Source of the DNA: a virus
IMG/VR virus record: IMGVR_UViG_3300049845_000008
Location: 1 to 64,000 of that record
Length of the DNA: 64,000 nt
Direction: 5' to 3' (one strand)
Below, in pieces: positions 58,779 through 64,000 of the stretch (position 1 is its first letter; each line of letters begins with the position of its first letter). The position numbers and the translations under genes are program-made. The notes beneath the pieces were generated by a model. The model saw nothing but the letters and a program-made list of their open reading frames with translations. It did no database searches and had not been told where the DNA came from.

Positions 58779-61700
58779 TATTCCGTTACCTTGATGATTT
58801 CATAGGTCGTTTCGGTGTAGACTGGAACCACCTGATAGACCAGACCGGTGTTCGACGTATTGGCAGTGTTATTTAGGGAGACTACATTACCGGATACGGC
58901 TGTGACCGAATAGAGTTCGATATTTCCGACATTGATTCGAACCACATCGCCGGTCGCGATAAAATCCGAAACCGAGTTAGTGTTGCCGCTGATCTGTAGC
59001 AGGTTATTGCCACTGTTGGTGGACGCCTTGCCCTGTCCAATCATGACAAAGTTGGACTCTACGTTCAGGCTCGTCGGAGAGGTGATGAACTTGATGATCT
59101 TAGCCTGACTGCGCAGCGGCGCGATAGGATCTGCGATTAGAAGTATGTCGCCCACGGCTGCGGTCAATGTGAAGAGGCTGTTCGCGCCCGTGACCACCAC
59201 GTTGTAGGAGTTGGACACCGTGACCGTCGCATTGGCATTGACATACGGAATGGTCGAGACAACCGAAACCGGTGTGATCGATTCCGTAAGCTCGGACTTG
59301 GAGATTGTACGCCCAAGCATGACCATGCCGATTGGGTGGACGATATCCTTCATGGAATTAGAGTAATCCGACAGCGACTTCTCAGACTCAATGACGTAGG
59401 AGTAGTTGTGATACTGCTTGCTGTCCTGTAGTTTCTTGTCCGAAGACAGGAAGCCGTCCGTGTTCAGATAGAATCCGGTAAACTTGATCAGACCGTTGTA
59501 GAACTCTGCGTATCCCTTAGCCTTGCCATTGCCGTAGAACCATGGATTGTCCAAGCCGACCGCACGGATTTCCGCAGGGTAGGAGGAAGGAGCCGGAACC
59601 TTGGCTGCCTGATCGACAAAGAATGTGACACCACCTTCGGAAGTGAATTGCAGAGACTTGTTGAAGCTGCCGAAGCTATTGCCCGAATAGTTGAACAGGC
59701 GTAGCAGGCGAGTCGAACGGTTGTAGGACTTGATGATGCCTTGGAAGGTTGCAGTCTCAAGGGTTGGTCCCTGATAGACACGCTCGCCTTCGGAAAGGGA
59801 TTCTGCTTCCAGAATTCCGTCGATGATCATGTCCACAACCTTGAACGAAACGATAGGCGTATCGATGTAGTCGAATCCACGGCTGATCATGCGAACGTCC
59901 TTGACGCGCCCGATTGCACCCGTTTCGACACCCACTTCGACACCTTCTCCGAAGCCATAGGCTGAGAGTGATGCATTAGCACCACCGGAAGTGGTGACGG
60001 AAACCGACTTGGCGTTGTAGTAGCCTTCACCACGGTTGATGATGGTGGCTGCGACGATGGCACCGTTAGCCCCGACCGTGACGTTACCGGTGAATCCATA
60101 GCCCGATCCGATGACGGTGAGTGCGTCACCGTTGGCATAGCCGGTGCCGGGGTTATCGATGTAGATGTGCGCAATCTGTCCGGTCGCAGAGAGCAACTGG
60201 CGAGAGTTTGCATAGTCCTGCGTGCCATACTCATACGCTTCTGAGAGATACGTATCGTGATAGGACTCAGTTCTGATCACAGGCGTCGAACGGAAGCCAT
60301 AGCCACCGTTGAGAATATTGTAGAGAGCTACGCCACCCGTTTCGATGCGTTCGAAGTTCAGTGCTTGGCAGATCGAAGAGTTGGCATTGATCGACATTTC
60401 AATGTCATCGACGCTGCTGACCGTGTAGTTTCGCAACGAGTTTGTGGTGGTGATGGTGTTGCCAGTGAGAATGGTCAGCGGCTTTGTGTTCTGCACGGCG
60501 TACATGACCACCTGTGCAGGACCGCCCACCCACGCTGCGTTCGATGTGATGATCTTGCCGACGATGTTTGCAGTCTGATAAGAGCCATTAGAATCAGCGT
60601 ACCAGTCTTCGTACTGATGCCACTTGGCTGAACCCGAACCGGGAGTACCTGTGATGGTGAGCAATACGTTGCGAGCGTTGGACGAGAACAGCACCCAATC
60701 GCCCGTGTTGGAGAGTACCTGAGAGGCTGCGTACTCAATCGGCATCTTATCGACAACGATGTATTCAAGGAACTTGGCGTTGGTGTTGGCTGTGTCATCG
60801 AACGTGGTGATACCAGCCACGCGAATGTCCGTGGACAGATTAGCATTAGGATCGTCGCCCACGGAGCGATAGACAATAGCTTCTGTGTTTGAATACGTGC
60901 GGTAGCCATAGCCTCCGAAGACCACGGACAGACCTTCGATGGATCCCACGGTGACGTTGCCGACGACAGCCACGGCATCGTTAGCTTCGGCTGTGGCTGC
61001 AAGACCACCAAAGACGATGACAGGATCACCGACGTTGTAGGATAGACCTCTACGCTTCTGCTGTGGGTCTGTACGAATCTGAGAATCCACCACGATGTTC
61101 GAAATGGATCCGATGATCTTTTCGGAGAAGAGTTGCTCGACGCCGTTTTCATCGACATACGGAATCTCTAGATCTTCACCGTTTGTGAAAGAACGGAAGA
61201 CGTTGGAAACGTACATTTCCAGAATTTCGGTTCCGAACGTGCGGTCGATGGTCTTGTTAGCCGATTCGATGATACACGTAGCCTTGGAGATAGATCCGGT
61301 AGCCTTGTGCTTCTCTAGCAGGTTAACATCGATGTTCTGATTGGCTGCGGATAGCGTCAACTGAAAGGCTTGTGGCAGCTTCCACTTACCGTCCGAGGCA
61401 ATGAGAATCTGCTGCTTCGGATAGTAGACGTTGATATCTTCGCCATAGAGAACGCGGAACAGCCACTTGACAGACTCTTCGGAACCCTTCTTGATGTAGA
61501 ACTCGCGTGCGCCCTTGAGGATCTTGACCAGATCCAGTTCAGAGTTCTCAGGGAAGTACGGCAGGAGTTCCTGCTTGAACAGACGAATGAACGGGTCCAG
61601 AGTTTCGTCCACATCACGATACTTACCAGAGTTCATGATGTGGTAAACGGTATTACCCTTAGTCTCGTCCTCTAGCCAAGTGTAGTAGAGTTCAAGAAAA

Positions 61701-61786
61701 CGCTTGAACTGTGGATGATCTGCGCGAACGAAATCCGGCAGTTGCCGGTTGATCAACGCGGATACTGTTTTCTCTGCTGTTGCCAT
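58778..61786 (-). CDS. 7: Baseplate wedge protein, gp7-like (1002 aa)
   Basis: A 1002-residue protein in the place of gene 7 (T4 gp7 has 1032). The N terminus LINRQLPDFVRADHPQFKRF with the WLED and GSEESVKWLFRVLYGEDINV segments is common to these wedge proteins in T4-like phages of marine type; the rest is beta-rich with repeated GYGYRT/GGYGFRS-type loops. It overlaps gp6 and gp8 by one base each. Sequence similarity to T4 gp7 is low, so the assignment rests on order, size and the phage family. A CTAAATA (58870-58876) occurs inside its 3' end. Confidence 0.72.
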   Translation of the reverse strand: MATAEKTVSALINRQLPDFVRADHPQFKRFLELYYTWLEDETKGNTVYHIMNSGKYRDVDETLDPFIRLFKQELLPYFPENSELDLVKILKGAREFYIKKGSEESVKWLFRVLYGEDINVYYPKQQILIASDGKWKLPQAFQLTLSAANQNIDVNLLEKHKATGSISKATCIIESANKTIDRTFGTEILEMYVSNVFRSFTNGEDLEIPYVDENGVEQLFSEKIIGSISNIVVDSQIRTDPQQKRRGLSYNVGDPVIVFGGLAATAEANDAVAVVGNVTVGSIEGLSVVFGGYGYRTYSNTEAIVYRSVGDDPNANLSTDIRVAGITTFDDTANTNAKFLEYIVVDKMPIEYAASQVLSNTGDWVLFSSNARNVLLTITGTPGSGSAKWHQYEDWYADSNGSYQTANIVGKIITSNAAWVGGPAQVVMYAVQNTKPLTILTGNTITTTNSLRNYTVSSVDDIEMSINANSSICQALNFERIETGGVALYNILNGGYGFRSTPVIRTESYHDTYLSEAYEYGTQDYANSRQLLSATGQIAHIYIDNPGTGYANGDALTVIGSGYGFTGNVTVGANGAIVAATIINRGEGYYNAKSVSVTTSGGANASLSAYGFGEGVEVGVETGAIGRVKDVRMISRGFDYIDTPIVSFKVVDMIIDGILEAESLSEGERVYQGPTLETATFQGIIKSYNRSTRLLRLFNYSGNSFGSFNKSLQFTSEGGVTFFVDQAAKVPAPSSYPAEIRAVGLDNPWFYGNGKAKGYAEFYNGLIKFTGFYLNTDGFLSSDKKLQDSKQYHNYSYVIESEKSLSDYSNSMKDIVHPIGMVMLGRTISKSELTESITPVSVVSTIPYVNANATVTVSNSYNVVVTGANSLFTLTAAVGDILLIADPIAPLRSQAKIIKFITSPTSLNVESNFVMIGQGKASTNSGNNLLQISGNTNSVSDFIATGDVVRINVGNIELYSVTAVSGNVVSLNNTANTSNTGLVYQVVPVYTETTYEIIKVTE

Positions 61787-63840
61787 TAGCTTTGTACCGC
61801 GCCTACTCTAATGTCGATAGCAGCGGGATCCGTGCTGTCGAGTGTGAGGATTGCATTACGTGTGGTCGAGAAGACGTTCGTGTTAGGTTGCGCCTTGAAG
61901 ACCATCGTTCCGAACGGATCGTTGACCGAAATTGGATTGAAGTTGTCCAGAGTCAGGTAGCCGTCGTCGTAGTAGATCGTGCCTGCGGCGTTGTTGATGA
62001 CGCGCTTGATGGAGTTGGCATCGTAGTAGAAGATTCGAAGCGTACCCTTCTTACCCTGCAATACGCAGCGAAGTTCTGCACCCGATCCGGATCCACCTTC
62101 TACGCGAGCCACGGCTGCGGAGTAATTCGAACCAGAGTTCGTGACCACAACGCTCTTGAGCTTGCCGTTGACAATGACGGCGGATGCGGCTGCGCCTGTA
62201 CCATCGCCTTCGATCACGATCTTAGGAATCTCGGTGTACTGGTCGCCGGTTGCAACCACTTCGATTGCGTCCAGTCCGGTGAAGGACTGAGGAACTTCTT
62301 CGATGAAGCCGATACGCTCAATGCCGAACTCGTCAATGATTCCGAACGATGGCTCGGAGTAGAGTCGGTCCAGAGAGGTTCCCTTCTTGAGCGGAACGTA
62401 GAAGTCGATCTTATACGTCTTAGACTGATTGAGCAGCGGACGGAAACGCTTTTCGATGACAACCTTGATGGAGTTGTTTTCGATGGAAGGATCTGCATCA
62501 TCGATAGCCCGAACCAACTTGCTCATCTTGAACGTGTTGTTGAACGTGTTGAGGTAGTCGTTGGCGAAGTTAGCCACAGCACCATAGACAGCCGTTTGAA
62601 TGCCGCCTGCGGTCTTTGTGGTTTTCCGTGGGTCATAGACCACATCGACCACGAAATTCATGTAGTTGTAATCCGGAGCGATGTACTCAGGCGTGACCGT
62701 CAGCACGGAGATAGGCTTGAGGACTTCATCCTTCATGTACTGAATCTCGGACTGCGTGACTTCGTAGTTGCCGCGAGGCTTGACCGAGAAGAAGATCTTA
62801 CCATAGACAGGCGGCACATTCTCTTCGCCACCCCACACCGCAACCGAGTCGAAGTATGGATAGTTCTTGTTGATCAGTGCGATGTAATCGTTCTTAGTGA
62901 CAGCACGGTTCTGAGCGATGAAGCTCTTTGGTGCGGTGAACTTGATGTTGTCCGTAGTCTCTTCCAACTTGCCCGAAGACGATTCGGTGGAAAGCGCGAT
63001 GGTGACAGTCGTTCCCGGCATTGGATTGTCAGAGAGGCTAAAGGTGCGAATGCCATTGGCTTCGTCGCCCGAAGTGACCACATAGGAAACGATGACGATG
63101 TTGCCGTTCTCTAGGGCTGCACCGAGAATGCCGTCACCGAAGGAAATCTGATAGCGACCGTTGCGATTCTCTTCTAGGTAATAGACAGGCGAATCGGAGG
63201 TAACGGTGGTGGAATCTTCCGCCAGTTCAAAGGTTTCGATGGAATAGTTGTCGGCACTCTTCTGAATCTGAACACTGAGCGTTGACGTATCGACACCCAC
63301 ATCCGGCAGAACGAATACCTGCTTCTCGTTGGTCTGTGAGTCGTAGGTGAAGACGTAGGAGACAGGGTTGCCTTCCTTGATCTGTAGGTTTTCGAAGTTG
63401 AAGTAGCCTGCATTGTTCTTGGAAACCACACGTTGCTCGACCGTGACAAAGCTATAGGCTTTGCCGTCCTTGGGAGCAGAAGTGAACTTCGTGAACTTAG
63501 GCAAGGTCATCGCGGAGTTGGATCCACCGACCACTTCCTGAAAGGCAACATTGATCGTAGCCTGAGAAGCCACGCGGGATCTTGGCGTATAGCCTAGCAG
63601 CTTTGCATGGCTAACCACTGACTGCCGCAGTTGTGCGGTGTCGATGAACATTTCGTTCGCCATCATGTTCATGTAGTAGCCCATGTAATGCGTGTTGTAC
63701 GCAAGAACGTCGAGCAGAATCGAAAGACCAGAGCCGTCGAAGTTGTAGTCCGAGAATTCGGGCTGAGACTTGAGGAAGGTCTTTAGGTTGGACTTGATGC
63801 TTTCAAAGTCCAGTTCTGTAATCTTGAGTGGTTGAGTCAT
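61786..63840 (-). CDS. 6: Baseplate wedge subunit gp6
   Basis: A 684-residue protein (T4 gp6 660), the wedge that dimerises to form the inner baseplate ring. Hallmarks are the N-terminal SGLSILLDVLAYNTHYMGYY, with FIDTAQLRQSVVSHAKLLGY and then PRSRVASQATINV; this is the part shared with Mu gp47/P2 J proteins. The C-terminal part is beta-rich with the SIRV-like segments. It overlaps the 53-residue gene upstream by ATGA. Confidence 0.93.
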   Translation of the reverse strand: MTQPLKITELDFESIKSNLKTFLKSQPEFSDYNFDGSGLSILLDVLAYNTHYMGYYMNMMANEMFIDTAQLRQSVVSHAKLLGYTPRSRVASQATINVAFQEVVGGSNSAMTLPKFTKFTSAPKDGKAYSFVTVEQRVVSKNNAGYFNFENLQIKEGNPVSYVFTYDSQTNEKQVFVLPDVGVDTSTLSVQIQKSADNYSIETFELAEDSTTVTSDSPVYYLEENRNGRYQISFGDGILGAALENGNIVIVSYVVTSGDEANGIRTFSLSDNPMPGTTVTIALSTESSSGKLEETTDNIKFTAPKSFIAQNRAVTKNDYIALINKNYPYFDSVAVWGGEENVPPVYGKIFFSVKPRGNYEVTQSEIQYMKDEVLKPISVLTVTPEYIAPDYNYMNFVVDVVYDPRKTTKTAGGIQTAVYGAVANFANDYLNTFNNTFKMSKLVRAIDDADPSIENNSIKVVIEKRFRPLLNQSKTYKIDFYVPLKKGTSLDRLYSEPSFGIIDEFGIERIGFIEEVPQSFTGLDAIEVVATGDQYTEIPKIVIEGDGTGAAASAVIVNGKLKSVVVTNSGSNYSAAVARVEGGSGSGAELRCVLQGKKGTLRIFYYDANSIKRVINNAAGTIYYDDGYLTLDNFNPISVNDPFGTMVFKAQPNTNVFSTTRNAILTLDSTDPAAIDIRVGAVQS

Positions 63841-63998
63841 TGTCCGATCTTCCTACTTGCTCTCTTCTGGAACGTCTTGTGACCATCTACGGTAGCCTTC
63901 TTGACGGTTTGTTCCGGCTTCTTCGTCTTAGGCAGCATTGGCTTACCCTGATACATCAACCCTTCCAACATACTGCGAAACTCTTTGAGTGTTTTCAT
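63837..63998 (-). CDS. Small basic protein upstream of gp6 (53 aa)
   Basis: A 53-codon frame from ATG 63998 reads MKTLKEFRSMLEGLMYQGKP and ends KTFQKRASRKIGQ. It is Lys-rich, with an amphipathic start. The stop overlaps the gp6 start by ATGA, and its ATG shares a base with a stop codon (TAA at 63998-64000) that belongs to a gene beyond the window edge. The double overlap supports translation. Short MKTxKEF-type proteins occur in baseplate clusters. Function unknown. Confidence 0.6.
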   Translation of the reverse strand: MKTLKEFRSMLEGLMYQGKPMLPKTKKPEQTVKKATVDGHKTFQKRASRKIGQ

Positions 63999-64000
63999 TA

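Noticed and set aside
61780-63114. Long plus-strand frame opposite gp6 (444 residues)
   Set aside because: Complement of gp6, which has clear family motifs; the frame has no own signals.
1-64000. tRNA genes, insertion sequences, integrase or attachment sites
   Set aside because: Intergenic gaps are too short for tRNA genes (under 135 bases, mostly filled by promoters and terminators), and no transposase or integrase motif was found.

Overview
This window is a late-gene and replication/recombination segment of a T4-superfamily contractile-tailed phage (Caudoviricetes, myovirus morphology). Every supported gene lies on the minus strand, so transcription runs from position 64000 toward 1. In that direction the order is gp6-gp7-gp8, a large fibre cassette, then gp13-14-15-16-17-18-19-20, prohead-core genes, gp21-22-23, then uvsY, uvsW, gp55, gp47, gp46 and finally gp45. 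This is the T4 order, with the interval that holds genes 9-12 and wac in T4 replaced by lineage-specific fibre and enzyme genes. Base composition is moderate in GC. The marine-type features (CobS/CobT-like pair, phage peptide deformylase, DUF4815-like baseplate protein, collagen-like fibres) suggest a relative of cyanophage or alphaproteobacterial T4-like phages rather than of enteric T4. The host cannot be named from this sequence.

Layout by coordinate. 1-2249: tail end of a small protein gene, sliding clamp gp45, dNMP kinase gp1 and a glycosyltransferase. 2378-3183: a helix-turn-helix gene with its own promoter and terminator, and a SLOG-like protein. 3186-8620: a MoxR/CobS-like AAA+ ATPase and a CobT-like protein with HExxH and VWA signatures, which share an aligned upstream leader, with three small genes between them, then peptide deformylase. 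8617-14645: gp46/gp47 nuclease, late sigma factor gp55, an unknown protein, UvsW, UvsY and three micro-genes. 14702-29000: head, packaging, sheath, tube and neck genes. 29041-32814: a coupled late cassette with three sulfotransferase-like paralogues, a small HExxH protein and a structural protein ending in an intein-like Hint domain. 32811-49740: fibre and adhesin genes, four of them collagen-like. 49744-64000: baseplate wedge and associated structural genes.

Regulation can be read in part. Ten [C/A]TAAATA heptamers sit 25-41 bases upstream of late gene starts, matching the T4 late promoter core TATAAATA that gp55 and the gp45 clamp serve; both proteins are encoded here. Replication, recombination and accessory genes instead have sigma70-like promoters, several with the -35 box TTGACT. 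One perfect TTGACA-17-TATAAT promoter (12021-12049) points the opposite way, antisense to the adjacent coding strand. No tRNA, rRNA, CRISPR array, insertion sequence or integrase was seen, and no stretch over 300 bases is without a gene.

Most worth a second look: the three sulfotransferase-like genes and the Hint-domain protein in the fibre operon, the shared leader of the AAA+/VWA pair, and the isolated consensus promoter on the plus strand.
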